A stretch of 64,000 bases of DNA from Neorhizobium populisoli (lineage in GTDB: Bacteria; Pseudomonadota; Alphaproteobacteria; Rhizobiales; Rhizobiaceae), in contig NZ_JAHYCB010000002.1 in the NCBI RefSeq assembly GCF_019430945.1, forward strand, positions 641,104-705,103. Reading direction: 5' to 3'. Each line of letters opens with the position of its first letter. Position 1 is the first letter of the stretch. The translations under genes and the position numbers were made by a program. The notes beneath the pieces are model-generated. The model worked only from the letters and a program-made list of their open reading frames with translations, made no database searches and was not told where the DNA came from. Below, piece by piece: positions 1 to 8,129 of this stretch.

Positions 1-176
1 TTCGAGAAGGGCAGGGCGTCGTGACCGAAGGCGCTTTCGACGCGGGCCACAGTTTCGTGGCCGACAGCGTGCTTGCCAAGCATGACGAGAACTACATGCC
101 GAAGGAAGTCGCCGACCGCCTGAAGAAGGAAGGTGTCTGGGAAGACGGCAAAAACAATACGGGAGCGACGAAATGA
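1..176 (+). CDS. ccmE: Cytochrome c maturation protein CcmE, C-terminal end (partial)
   Basis: The 57 visible residues read in the frame that ends with TGA at 174-176. They include [20 protein letters not shown] and [10 protein letters not shown], the conserved end of CcmE (CycJ in rhizobia), the periplasmic haem chaperone that carries haem covalently before passing it to apocytochrome c. The haem-binding histidine and the membrane anchor lie upstream of the window. The stop overlaps the ATG of ccmF by the four bases ATGA, so the two genes are translationally coupled in one operon. Confidence 0.9.
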   Translation, partial: REGQGVVTEGAFDAGHSFVADSVLAKHDENYMPKEVADRLKKEGVWEDGKNNTGATK

Positions 177-2167
177 TCGTCGAAATCGGCCACTACGCGC
201 TCGTCCTGACGCTTGCGACCGCGCTCATCGTCTCGATCTTGCCGGTGATCGGCGCGCGCCGCCGCGACATGGCGCTGATGGCACTGGCGCCGACCGGCTC
301 GATCACCATTTTCGCGCTGGTGGCGATCTCTTTCGCCTCGCTCACCTGGGCCTATGTCGTCTCGGATTTCTCGGTCGCCAATGTCTGGGAAAATTCCCAT
401 TCGCTGATGCCGCTGATCTACAAATATTCCGGTGTCTGGGGCAATCACGAGGGATCGATGATGCTCTGGCTGCTGATCCTCACCCTCTTCAGCGCGCTGG
501 TCGCCGTCTTCGGTCGCAATCTGCCGGACAGTCTGCGGGCCAACGTTTTGGCAGTCCAGGCATGGATCACCGTCGCCTTCCTGCTCTTCATTCTGTTCAC
601 CTCCAATCCGTTCCTGCGCCTCGATCCGGCGCCGGCGGAAGGCCAGGATTTGAACCCGGTCCTGCAGGATTTCGGCCTGGCGATCCATCCGCCGCTTCTC
701 TATCTCGGTTATGTCGGTTTCTCCGTCTGCTTCTCGTTTGCCGTCGCCGCATTGATGGAAGGCCGCATCGACGCCGCCTGGGCGCGCTGGGTGCGGCCCT
801 GGACGCTCGCCGCCTGGACCTTCCTCACCGCCGGCATCGCCATGGGCTCCTACTGGGCCTATTACGAACTTGGCTGGGGCGGCTGGTGGTTCTGGGATCC
901 GGTCGAAAACGCTTCCTTCATGCCCTGGCTCGCCGGCACCGCGCTGCTGCATTCCGCGCTCGTCATGGAAAAGCGCGAGGCCTTGAAGATCTGGACCGTG
1001 CTTCTGGCAATCATGACCTTTTCGCTGTCGCTGCTCGGTACTTTCCTTGTCCGCTCCGGCGTTTTGACCTCGGTTCATTCCTTTGCCACCGACCCGACCC
1101 GCGGGATCTTCATCCTCACCATCCTAGCAATCTTCATCGGCGGCGCTTTCGCGCTCTTCGCCTGGCGTGCGCCGATGCTGAAAGCGGGCGGCATTTTCGC
1201 GCCGATCTCGCGCGAAGGCGCGCTGGTGCTGAACAATCTCATCCTGACGGTCGCCACCGCCACGGTGCTGACGGGCACACTCTACCCGCTGGTGCTGGAA
1301 ACCCTGACCGGCGAGAAGATCTCCGTCGGCGCGCCCTTCTTCAACATGACCTTCGGCCTGCTGATGTTGCCGCTGCTGATTGCTGTGCCCTTCGGCCCGA
1401 TGCTCGCCTGGAAGCGCGGCGACCTGCTCGGCGCATTCCAGCGTCTCTGGGTCTTCGCGGCGCTCGCGCTGTTTGCCGGTCTCGCTTTCTTCTACATCCA
1501 GCACGGCGGCCCGGTCATGGCGATCTTCGGGCTCATCCTCGGCTTCTGGGGCATGATCGGCGCCTTTGCAGACCTCTGGTATCGCGGCAATTTCGCCAAG
1601 GTCGGATTTTCCGTCGGCCTGAAACGCATCGCCGGCCTGCCACGCTCCGTCTTCGGCACGGCCATCGCCCATTTTGGCCTCGGCGTGACGGTCCTCGGCA
1701 TCTTTGCCGCGACGACCTTCGGCACCGAGACGGTGGTCGAGATGAAACAGGGCCAGACAGTCAATGCCGGTGGTTATACGCTGGTCTATGACGGACTGCG
1801 GGACGCGGTCGGCCCGAACTATACCGAACAGCGCGGCCACTTCACGGCCCGTGTCGGCGGTGTGGCCGTTGCCGATGTCTGGTCCTCGAAGCGGCTTTAT
1901 ACGGCCCGCCGCATGCCGACCACCGAGGCCGGTATTCTGACATTCGGCCTAAGCCAGCTTTATGTTTCGCTGGGCGACGCCATCGAAGGCCAGAGCGGCG
2001 GCATGGTCGTGCGCATCTGGTGGAAGCCGTTCATTCTCTGCATCTGGGGCGGTTGCCTGGTGATGATGCTCGGCGGGTTTGTGTCGCTGTCGGACCGGCG
2101 GTTGCGGGTGGGAGCACCGAGCCGCAAGGCGAAGGTGGTGCGGCCTGTGCTGGAGGCGGCGGAGTGA
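173..2167 (+). CDS. ccmF: Cytochrome c haem lyase subunit CcmF
   Basis: 664 residues, the usual CcmF length, with many membrane segments. CcmF (CycK in rhizobia) works in the inner membrane with CcmH/CcmI to ligate haem from holo-CcmE to reduced apocytochrome c in the periplasm. The tryptophan-rich WWD haem-handling motif WGGWWFWDP is at about residues 235-243, and other family blocks such as [13 protein letters not shown] (87-99) are intact. The start overlaps the ccmE stop (ATGA) and the end overlaps the proposed GTG start of ccmH (GTGA), so ccmE-ccmF-ccmH form a coupled operon. Confidence 0.96.
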   Translation: MIVEIGHYALVLTLATALIVSILPVIGARRRDMALMALAPTGSITIFALVAISFASLTWAYVVSDFSVANVWENSHSLMPLIYKYSGVWGNHEGSMMLWLLILTLFSALVAVFGRNLPDSLRANVLAVQAWITVAFLLFILFTSNPFLRLDPAPAEGQDLNPVLQDFGLAIHPPLLYLGYVGFSVCFSFAVAALMEGRIDAAWARWVRPWTLAAWTFLTAGIAMGSYWAYYELGWGGWWFWDPVENASFMPWLAGTALLHSALVMEKREALKIWTVLLAIMTFSLSLLGTFLVRSGVLTSVHSFATDPTRGIFILTILAIFIGGAFALFAWRAPMLKAGGIFAPISREGALVLNNLILTVATATVLTGTLYPLVLETLTGEKISVGAPFFNMTFGLLMLPLLIAVPFGPMLAWKRGDLLGAFQRLWVFAALALFAGLAFFYIQHGGPVMAIFGLILGFWGMIGAFADLWYRGNFAKVGFSVGLKRIAGLPRSVFGTAIAHFGLGVTVLGIFAATTFGTETVVEMKQGQTVNAGGYTLVYDGLRDAVGPNYTEQRGHFTARVGGVAVADVWSSKRLYTARRMPTTEAGILTFGLSQLYVSLGDAIEGQSGGMVVRIWWKPFILCIWGGCLVMMLGGFVSLSDRRLRVGAPSRKAKVVRPVLEAAE

Positions 2168-2802
2168 GGAAAGCGTCTTCGTTGCGGCTACCCCCCTCTG
2201 CCCTGCCGGGCATCTCCCCCTCAAGGGGGGAGATCGACTCGTTGCGACGTCCAGCCAATGATCGACGTAGAGATCGGAGCGATGTAGGTGCGTCTTGCCA
2301 ATCTCCCCCCTTGAGGGGGAGATGCCCGGCAGGGCAGAGGAGGGGGGTATTCTGGCTCATCCTCACCCTGTTTCTTGCCTTCCTCAATCCCCTCCCGGCC
2401 TTTGCCGTCAATCCCGACGAAGTCCTCTCCAACCCCGCCCTCGAACAGCGCGCCCGCAATCTCTCCACGCAACTGCGCTGCATGGTCTGCCAGAACCAAT
2501 CCATCGATGACTCAAACGCCGAACTCGCCCGCGATCTGCGCGTCCTCGTTCGCGAGCGCCTGACGGATGGTGATACCGACGATCAGGTGATCGACTACGT
2601 CGTCTCGCGCTACGGCGAATTCGTGCTCCTGAAGCCGCGCCTCAGCACAAAGACGATCATCCTCTGGGCAACGCCCATAATTCTACTCCTGATCGGCGCC
2701 GCCGCCATCCTGGTGTTCATCCGCACCCGTCCGAGCCAACGCGTGGTTGCCGCGCTGACGGCCGACGAGCAGGCTCGGCTCGATAAGCTTCTGAAGAAAT
2801 AG
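2164..2802 (+). CDS. ccmH: Cytochrome c maturation protein CcmH with extended N-terminus
   Basis: CcmH (CycL in rhizobia) is a membrane-anchored periplasmic thioredoxin-like subunit that reduces apocytochrome c cysteines. The LRCMVCQNQ motif (Cys106 and Cys109 with this start) and the following [15 protein letters not shown] block are intact. A C-terminal membrane segment follows at about residues 165-185. The GTG at 2164 overlaps the ccmF stop and is the expected coupled start. However, about 52 codons between it and the signal peptide ([19 protein letters not shown]) are made by a palindromic element at 2191-2347, so the product would be about 212 residues against the usual 150-160. The frame stays open throughout. 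A TTG at 2311 is an alternative start inside the element but has no visible ribosome binding site. Confidence 0.85.
   Translation: MRKASSLRLPPSALPGISPSRGEIDSLRRPANDRRRDRSDVGASCQSPPLRGRCPAGQRRGVFWLILTLFLAFLNPLPAFAVNPDEVLSNPALEQRARNLSTQLRCMVCQNQSIDDSNAELARDLRVLVRERLTDGDTDDQVIDYVVSRYGEFVLLKPRLSTKTIILWATPIILLLIGAAAILVFIRTRPSQRVVAALTADEQARLDKLLKK
2191..2347. repeat. Palindromic mosaic-type repeat inside ccmH (element A)
   Basis: A 157-bp element with near-perfect inverted arms: 2191-2234 and 2301-2347 match as reverse complements except for three extra bases in the right arm. Each arm starts with CTCTGCCCTGCCGGGCAT and folds into its own hairpin (ATCTCCCCCTC/AAGGGGGGAGAT). The central 66 bases are unrelated. 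The build resembles the intergenic mosaic elements (RIME type) common in Rhizobiaceae. Here it sits inside the 5' coding region of ccmH instead of between genes. Confidence 0.8.
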
Positions 2803-2828
2803 CGACGGTAGGCGTAGACACGAACAGG

Positions 2829-3260
2829 ATGTACGCGGCTTTTCACGACAAGATCGAGGACATCCTCGCCTATCTGAAAGAGGCAAATCCTCTTTTACGG
2901 GTGCAACCTGTCGATGGCGGCAGTTATCAGCGTATTTCTCAAAGCGACGTCGCAGAATATTTCAAAGCGACTTCCAGCTATTGGGGAGCTTATCCGGAAA
3001 CCTTCATCGTCGCCGACGGCGAGTCCATTTCTTGGGCGCTCGACCTGGAGGCTACCTTCACTGCCGCCAATGCATTGAAGCCGAAAGGCTTTTTTATGTT
3101 GTTGGGCTATAACGACGGAGGCGTCTTCTCCGTAGCGCCTGAGCCGATGCCATTTCAGTTCTCTGCGGTTCTTCTTTCGGATTACCGGATGGATCTGCCG
3201 TCGCCGGGCTCTTTCCTCACGTTGCTTTCCGAGGTCTGGCACGCGCGAGGCGCGAATTGA
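2829..3260 (+). CDS. Hypothetical protein, 143 residues
   Basis: An open frame of 143 codons between ccmH and degP, starting 26 bases after ccmH. I do not recognise the family. The product is soluble with no signal peptide. It has a helical start (FHDKIEDILAYLKEANPLL) and then a mixed region with several aromatic stretches (YWGAYPETF, GFFMLLGYNDGG). Base composition is visibly less GC-rich than degP or ccmF, which suggests an accessory or acquired gene. The ATG at 2829 has only a weak AGG just before it, so the start is uncertain. Confidence 0.55.
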   Translation: MYAAFHDKIEDILAYLKEANPLLRVQPVDGGSYQRISQSDVAEYFKATSSYWGAYPETFIVADGESISWALDLEATFTAANALKPKGFFMLLGYNDGGVFSVAPEPMPFQFSAVLLSDYRMDLPSPGSFLTLLSEVWHARGAN

Positions 3261-3388
3261 CCGCAACATTACGAAGAATTCATTCGCTCGCCACGTGCAG
3301 TTAACCTGAAGCCGCCTATATCTTCGTCATCCACCGCCCGCTGGACCTCCATCCGGCATGAATGAAGAAAGAAAAAGGTAGCTCCTAG

Positions 3389-4966
3389 ATGCGCAATTTT
3401 GGACGTCCCTCCCTGAAGACCGTTTTGAAGACCACGACTGTCGCCGGTCTTGCTGCGGTCATGCTGTCGAGCGGCATCCCGGCTCAAATCGTGCCTTCCT
3501 TCGCGGCTCCTGTCACTGTTACCGCACCGCAGGCCCCGAGCTTTGCCGATGTCGTTTCTGCCGTCTCCCCGGCCGTAGTTTCCGTTCGCGTCCAGTCCGA
3601 CGCCACGCCCGCTTCCGATGAAGGTGGCAGTTCCTTCAATTTCGGTGGTCGCGGTTTCGACCAGCTGCCGGACGATCACCCGCTGAAGCGCTTCTTCCGT
3701 GAATTCGGCGGCCAGAACGGCCAGCAAGGTCCGGGCGATCGCAATCAGGACCGCGCCGACCGCAACGGCCCGCGTGGCCGCGATAACCAGAACCGTCCGC
3801 ATCGCCTGCGCCCGACCGCGCAGGGCTCCGGCTTCTTCATCTCCGAAGACGGTTATGTGGTTACCAACAACCACGTCGTCTCGGACGGCTCCGCCTACAC
3901 CGTCGTCATGAACGACGGCACCGAGCTTGAAGCCAAGCTGATCGGCAAGGACAGCCGCACCGATCTGGCCGTGCTGAAGGTCGATGCCACCAGCCGCAAG
4001 TTCACCTATGTCAGCTTCGCCGACGACTCCAAGGTCCGCGTCGGTGACTGGGTCGTCGCCGTCGGCAACCCGTTCGGCCTTGGCGGCACCGTCACCGCCG
4101 GCATCGTTTCGGCCCGCGGCCGCGATATCGGCTCTGGTCCTTACGACGATTACATCCAGGTTGACGCGGCCGTGAACCGCGGTAACTCGGGCGGCCCGAC
4201 CTTCAACCTCTCGGGCGAAGTCGTCGGTATCAACACCGCGATCTTCTCGCCGTCCGGCGGTAACGTCGGCATTGCCTTCGCGATCCCGGCCTCCACCGCC
4301 AAGGACGTCGTCGCCGGCCTGATGAAGGACGGCAAGGTTGCCCGCGGCTGGCTCGGTGTACAGATCCAGCCGGTCAACCAGGACATCGCCGACTCGCTCG
4401 GCCTCAAGGAACCGAACGGCGCGCTAGTCGTCGCGCCGCAGGAAGGCTCTCCGGGCCAGAAGGCCGGCATCAAGGAAGGCGACGTGATCACGGCCGTCAA
4501 CGGCCAGTCGATCAAGGATGCCCGCGACCTGTCGCGCCGCATTGCCAACTTTGGCCCCAATGCCAAGGTCGATGTCGCGCTGTGGCGTGATGGCAAGTCC
4601 CAGAACGTCACCGTGACGCTCGGCAACCTGCCGAATGACGATACGGCCAAGGTCGAACCGCAGGAGCCGGAAGCACCGGCACCGTCAAGTGACAAGGCAC
4701 TTGCCAGCCTCGGCATTGCGGTCGCGCCAGCCGGTGACGGCTCCGGCTTGTCGGTGACTGACGTCGATCCCGATTCGGAAGCCGCAGCCCGTGGCCTGAA
4801 GACCGGTGAGAAGATCATCTCAGTCAACAACCGCAAGGTCGCCAGCGCCGCTGAGATCGGCAAGGTGATCGAGCAGGCCCGCAAGGATGGCCGCACCCGC
4901 GCGCTGTTCCAGGTCGAAGGCAACGGCACGAGCCGGTTCGTCGCTCTGCCGATCAACGAAGGGTGA
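3389..4966 (+). CDS. degP: Periplasmic serine protease, DegP/HtrA (Do) family
   Basis: 525 residues. A basic, hydrophobic N-terminus (about 1-37) looks like a signal peptide. The trypsin-like domain carries the catalytic triad His162 (TNNHVV), Asp192 (TDLAVL) and Ser267 (GNSGGP). Two PDZ domains follow at roughly 300-400 and 430-520. A linker rich in Asn, Arg, Asp and Gln (about 105-135) lies before the catalytic core. The protein degrades or refolds misfolded envelope proteins in the periplasm. Placement right after the cytochrome c maturation genes matches the arrangement known in rhizobia (cycHJKL-degP). Confidence 0.95.
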   Translation: MRNFGRPSLKTVLKTTTVAGLAAVMLSSGIPAQIVPSFAAPVTVTAPQAPSFADVVSAVSPAVVSVRVQSDATPASDEGGSSFNFGGRGFDQLPDDHPLKRFFREFGGQNGQQGPGDRNQDRADRNGPRGRDNQNRPHRLRPTAQGSGFFISEDGYVVTNNHVVSDGSAYTVVMNDGTELEAKLIGKDSRTDLAVLKVDATSRKFTYVSFADDSKVRVGDWVVAVGNPFGLGGTVTAGIVSARGRDIGSGPYDDYIQVDAAVNRGNSGGPTFNLSGEVVGINTAIFSPSGGNVGIAFAIPASTAKDVVAGLMKDGKVARGWLGVQIQPVNQDIADSLGLKEPNGALVVAPQEGSPGQKAGIKEGDVITAVNGQSIKDARDLSRRIANFGPNAKVDVALWRDGKSQNVTVTLGNLPNDDTAKVEPQEPEAPAPSSDKALASLGIAVAPAGDGSGLSVTDVDPDSEAAARGLKTGEKIISVNNRKVASAAEIGKVIEQARKDGRTRALFQVEGNGTSRFVALPINEG

Positions 4967-4987
4967 GGCACGAAGGCATTAGCCGGC

Positions 4988-5010
4988 AAAACGCTCCAGT
5001 GGAGCGTTTT
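4988..5010. repeat. Perfect hairpin, first copy of GCTCCAGTGGAGC core
   Basis: Arms AAAACGCTCCA and TGGAGCGTTTT around a single central G give an 11-bp perfect stem ending in TTTT on both strands. It lies 21 bases after the degP stop and could act as a terminator in either direction. Confidence 0.7.
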
Positions 5011-5051
5011 GAGCGCCGAACGGTGAAGTCCCGGTTCGCCCTAGGGGCGAA

Positions 5052-5076
5052 TTGAAAGCTCCAGTGGAGCTTTCAA
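5052..5076. repeat. Perfect hairpin, second copy of GCTCCAGTGGAGC core
   Basis: Arms TTGAAAGCTCCA and TGGAGCTTTCAA flank one central G, a 12-bp perfect stem. The central 13 bases are identical to those of the hairpin at 4988-5010, while the flanks differ but stay self-complementary. That points to a repeated palindromic unit. Confidence 0.7.
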
Positions 5077-5148
5077 AGGGAATGAACGCCCGAAGGGCCG
5101 GGAGCCAAAGCGAAGGGCCGGGCGATCTGGACGCCTTGAAATGAAGAC

Positions 5149-5170
5149 TTCCGCCAATCGATTGGCGGAA
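5149..5170. repeat. 22-bp perfect palindrome
   Basis: TTCCGCCAATC followed directly by its reverse complement GATTGGCGGAA, with no spacer. It may be a protein-binding site or part of the repeat cluster in this gap. Confidence 0.6.
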
Positions 5171-5178
5171 ACTGAATG

Positions 5179-5213
5179 GGGCGCCGCCGGATACGGTTGG
5201 CGCCCTTTCCTTT
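5179..5213 (+). terminator. Possible terminator or leader hairpin before the response regulator
   Basis: GGGCGCC (5179-5185) pairs with GGCGCCC (5199-5205) and is followed by TTTCCTTT. It could be the degP terminator on the + strand. The loop of 13 bases and the interrupted T-run make it weak. Confidence 0.4.
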
Positions 5214-5308
5214 GAAGGATCACGATGATGGAAACGAGTGTCCACTATTCTGCCGCAACCGCCAATTCCGATAGTGCAAAAAATGCGGCGGACGCTATTG
5301 TTCCGCAC

Positions 5309-5986
5309 ATGAAGATTCTGGTGATCGAAGACGATCTTGAGGCGGCGGCCTACATGACCAAGGCCTTTCGCGAGGCGGGTATCGTGGTGGACCACGCAAG
5401 CGATGGCGAAAGCGGCCTCTTCATGGGGACCGAAAACGCCTATGACGTGATGGTCATCGACCGCATGCTGCCGCGCCGCGACGGTCTTTCCGTCATCAGC
5501 GAGCTGCGCAAGCGCGGCGTCAATGCGCCGGTCCTCATCCTCTCGGCGCTTGGCCAGGTCGATGACCGCGTCACCGGCCTGCGCGCCGGCGGCGACGATT
5601 ATCTGCCGAAACCCTATGCCTTTTCCGAACTGCTCGCCCGTGTCGAAGTGCTCGGCCGCCGCAAGGGCGCGCCGGAACAGGACATGATCTACCGCGTCGG
5701 CGATCTGGAACTCGACCGGCTTTCCCACGAGGTGAAGCGCGCCGGCAAGGACGTACTGCTGCAGCCGCGCGAATTCCGCCTGCTCGAATATCTGATGAAG
5801 AATGCCGGCCAGGTGGTGACCCGCACCATGCTGCTCGAAAACGTCTGGGATTATCATTTCGATCCCCAGACCAACGTCATCGACGTCCACGTTTCTCGCC
5901 TGCGCTCGAAGATCGAAAAGGATTTCGACAAGCCGCTTCTGAAGACCATTCGCGGCGCCGGCTACATGATCAAGGACGAGGGGTAA
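5309..5986 (+). CDS. OmpR/PhoB-family response regulator
   Basis: With the ATG at 5309 the product is 225 residues and starts MKILVIEDDLEAA, the canonical receiver start. An in-frame ATG at 5225 would add 28 unrelated residues. The acidic pocket and phospho-acceptor Asp51 (MVIDRMLP) are present, followed by the switch residues and the KPYAFSELLARVE block. The C-terminal winged helix (about 128-222) carries LQPREFRLLEYLM and DVHVSRLRSKIE. The gene is followed two bases later by a histidine kinase gene, its likely partner. The stimulus cannot be read from sequence; a position between degP and glnE hints at an envelope-related signal. Confidence 0.93.
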   Translation: MKILVIEDDLEAAAYMTKAFREAGIVVDHASDGESGLFMGTENAYDVMVIDRMLPRRDGLSVISELRKRGVNAPVLILSALGQVDDRVTGLRAGGDDYLPKPYAFSELLARVEVLGRRKGAPEQDMIYRVGDLELDRLSHEVKRAGKDVLLQPREFRLLEYLMKNAGQVVTRTMLLENVWDYHFDPQTNVIDVHVSRLRSKIEKDFDKPLLKTIRGAGYMIKDEG

Positions 5987-5988
5987 CG

Positions 5989-7413
5989 TTGCTCGCCCGT
6001 GCCCGATTGATGTTCCGTTCGACAGCCGTCCGGCTGTCGGCGCTTTATATTCTTCTGTTTGCGCTCTGTGCCGCCTTCCTCGTCTTCTACGTCACTGCCA
6101 TGTCGGAACGGCTGCTTGCACAGCAGACGCGGCAATCGTTGCAGGAAGAGGTGTCGGATATCCAGCGCGCCTATGAGCGCGGCGGGATCAATCTGCTGTT
6201 GCGAATGATGGAACGCCGCGCCCGCCAGCCGGGCGCGAACCTGTATGTCATCGCCGGACCGAACGGCGAGATGCTGGCCGGCAATGTCGCCTCCGTGCAG
6301 CCCGGCGTGCTCGACGACCAGGGCTGGACGGATATTCCCTTCACCTACGAACCCTATGCGGAGGTCGACCGCCCCGGCCGGCATCTGGCGACCGCCAACG
6401 TGACCCGCCTCGACAACGGGTTGCGCGTCATGGTTGGCCGGGATCTCGGCGATCCGAGCCGGTTCCGCGGCATCGTGCGTCGGGCGCTGATGGTGGCGCT
6501 GACCATCATGGGTGTCGGCGCGCTGGTGATCTGGTTCGGTATCGGCCGCAACGCGCTGAAACGTATCGACCGCATGTCGGCGGCCAGCCAGAAGATCATG
6601 GCCGGCGACCTTTCCCAGCGCCTGCCGGTCGGCAAATCCGGCGACGAGTTCGACCGCCTGTCGGACTCGCTCAACGCCATGCTCGGCCGCATCGAGAAGC
6701 TCAACGAAGGCCTGCGTCAGGTCTCCGACAATATCGCCCACGACTTGAAGACGCCGCTGACCCGTCTGCGCAACAAGGCGGCCGATGCGCTGGACGAGGA
6801 CCGCGAAGAGGTCCGCCGTGTTGCGCTGGAAGGCATTATCGGCGAATCCGACCAGCTTATCCGCACCTTCAACGCGCTGTTGATGATCTCGCGTGTCGAG
6901 GCGGGGTCGATCGCCGCAGAGATGTCCGAGGTCGATCTTTCGGCGATCTCTGCCGATAGTGCGGAACTTTACGAACCGGCTGCGGAAGAGGCAGGGCTCG
7001 CGCTGACCACCGATCTCGAATCCGACCTTGTGGTGAACGGAAACCGCGAACTGATCGGCCAGGCGATCTTCAACCTTCTCGACAACGCCATCAAATATGC
7101 CGTCGGCGCTCCGGGGGAAGCCGGCCGCGAGGCCAAGATCGGTGTTCATCTCGTCAAGCGCGACGGCACGTTCCGGCTTTCCGTCTGCGATAACGGCCCC
7201 GGCGTTCCCGCCGACAAGCGCGGCGAGGTCACCAAACGTTTCTTCCGCCTTGACGAAAGCCGCTCCAAGCCGGGCACCGGTCTTGGCCTTTCGCTGGTCG
7301 AGGCGGTGATGGAATTGCATGGCGGCTCCCTGGAGCTTTCCGCCACGCATGAGGACAATCCGGAAGCGCCGGGATTGACGGTCACCATGGTCTTCCCGGA
7401 GCCGAAGCCGTAA
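5989..7413 (+). CDS. Membrane sensor histidine kinase, partner of the preceding regulator
   Basis: 474 residues starting at a TTG two bases after the regulator's stop. The layout is one membrane segment near 15-38, a periplasmic loop, a second membrane segment near 165-185 (ALMVALTIMGVGALVIWFGI), and a HAMP region. The HisKA box follows with phospho-acceptor His251 (NIAHDLKTPLTRLRNKA), then the ATPase domain with N-box NLLDNAIKYA and G-boxes DNGPGVP and GTGLGLS. It is predicted to autophosphorylate and transfer phosphate to Asp51 of the upstream regulator. The family matches heavy-metal or envelope-stress type EnvZ-like kinases. Confidence 0.93.
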   Translation: MLARARLMFRSTAVRLSALYILLFALCAAFLVFYVTAMSERLLAQQTRQSLQEEVSDIQRAYERGGINLLLRMMERRARQPGANLYVIAGPNGEMLAGNVASVQPGVLDDQGWTDIPFTYEPYAEVDRPGRHLATANVTRLDNGLRVMVGRDLGDPSRFRGIVRRALMVALTIMGVGALVIWFGIGRNALKRIDRMSAASQKIMAGDLSQRLPVGKSGDEFDRLSDSLNAMLGRIEKLNEGLRQVSDNIAHDLKTPLTRLRNKAADALDEDREEVRRVALEGIIGESDQLIRTFNALLMISRVEAGSIAAEMSEVDLSAISADSAELYEPAAEEAGLALTTDLESDLVVNGNRELIGQAIFNLLDNAIKYAVGAPGEAGREAKIGVHLVKRDGTFRLSVCDNGPGVPADKRGEVTKRFFRLDESRSKPGTGLGLSLVEAVMELHGGSLELSATHEDNPEAPGLTVTMVFPEPKP

Positions 7414-7467
7414 GGCGTGTCGGGTCAAGGTCTTGCGCGTCTGGCGAACCTGTTCCAGGATGAAGGT

Positions 7468-7764
7468 ATGAAAAGGGACGTTGCGCTCGCCAGATTGAAG
7501 CCTTTCGAGCAACGCTTGCGCAAGCGGGGCATCAGCGCCCTTTATTTGTTCGGATCGACCGCCAGGGATGCGGCAGGGGACACCTCCGATCTCGATCTCC
7601 TGTTTGAATACGATCCAGAAGGAACCTTCAGTCTTTTTGATCTGGCTGGGACGATGCTGGAGCTTTCGGACGGTCTCGGCACAAAGGTCGATCTTGTATC
7701 GCGACATGGCCTGCGCCCGCGCGTCCGCGCCCGTGTTGAAAGCGAGATGGTTCGGATCTTCTGA
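7468..7764 (+). CDS. mntA: MntA-like nucleotidyltransferase, antitoxin of a HepT/MntA pair
   Basis: 98 residues from the ATG at 7468. A GTG at 7417, four bases after the kinase stop, would add 17 residues not typical of the family. The minimal nucleotidyltransferase signature is complete: Gly29-Ser30 (LFGSTARD) and Ser40-Asp41-x-Asp43 (SDLDLLFEYDP). In the known HepT/MntA systems this protein AMPylates the HepT tyrosine and so neutralises the toxin. Its stop overlaps the start of the next gene by one base, so the two are coupled. Confidence 0.85.
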   Translation: MKRDVALARLKPFEQRLRKRGISALYLFGSTARDAAGDTSDLDLLFEYDPEGTFSLFDLAGTMLELSDGLGTKVDLVSRHGLRPRVRARVESEMVRIF

Positions 7765-8111
7765 TGGCGGACCTGCGCGATACGCTTGACGATCTGGCGC
7801 TGCTGTTGTCTCGCGCCGAGCGGTCGGTCGAGGGCCGAACGTTCGATGACCTCATGGCCAATGAAGAAGCCTATGACGCTTTGACCTATCGCCTCGCGAT
7901 GATAGGAGAAACCTGCAAGAAACCGCCCGACGAGCTCAAAGCAAGGCATCCGCATTTGCCTTGGCGGGAGATGGCGGTATTTCGCAACTTCGCCAGCCAT
8001 GATTACTTCGGCATCGATGCGCATCTGGTGTGGCAGGCCGCCATAAGTCTCGAACCCGTGAAAATCATGATGCTCGAAGAAGTCGCCCGGATCGGCGGCG
8101 AGGAGCGATAG
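7764..8111 (+). CDS. hepT: HepT-like ribonuclease toxin (DUF86 family)
   Basis: 115 residues, mainly helical. It carries the RX4HXY motif of HepT/HEPN RNases as Arg74-NFAS-His79-Asp-Tyr81. The tyrosine is the residue modified by the partner nucleotidyltransferase in characterised systems. All three key positions are present, so the toxin looks intact. The pair sits between a two-component system and glnE, a spot that is a simple junction in related rhizobia as I remember them, so the module may be an insertion. Confidence 0.85.
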   Translation: MADLRDTLDDLALLLSRAERSVEGRTFDDLMANEEAYDALTYRLAMIGETCKKPPDELKARHPHLPWREMAVFRNFASHDYFGIDAHLVWQAAISLEPVKIMMLEEVARIGGEER

Positions 8112-8129
8112 AAAGAATCGGGAGGACAG

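Larger units (their letters stand above)
4967..5308. other. degP to response regulator intergenic region, rich in perfect palindromes
   Basis: About 340 bases with no supported gene. The region holds two hairpins sharing the core GCTCCAGTGGAGC (4988-5010 and 5052-5076), a 22-bp perfect palindrome (5149-5170), a short direct repeat of CGAAGGGCCGGG (about 5091 and 5111), and a final stem (5179-5205) before the regulator gene. In-frame codons exist from 5225 in front of the regulator, but they do not resemble a receiver domain. Confidence 0.7.

Noticed and set aside
2164..2347. ccmH as a pseudogene broken by the repeat element
   Set aside because: The frame stays open through the element, and the signal peptide and CMVC motif downstream are intact, so the gene is kept as coding.
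5309..7413. Naming the two-component pair feuP/feuQ
   Set aside because: The OmpR-type pair fits many rhizobial systems. Position between degP and glnE does not, to my knowledge, define FeuPQ, so no symbol was given.
5962..7707. A 581-codon open frame on the - strand across the sensor kinase
   Set aside because: It is antisense to a kinase with all its motifs intact; composition is that of a shadow frame.
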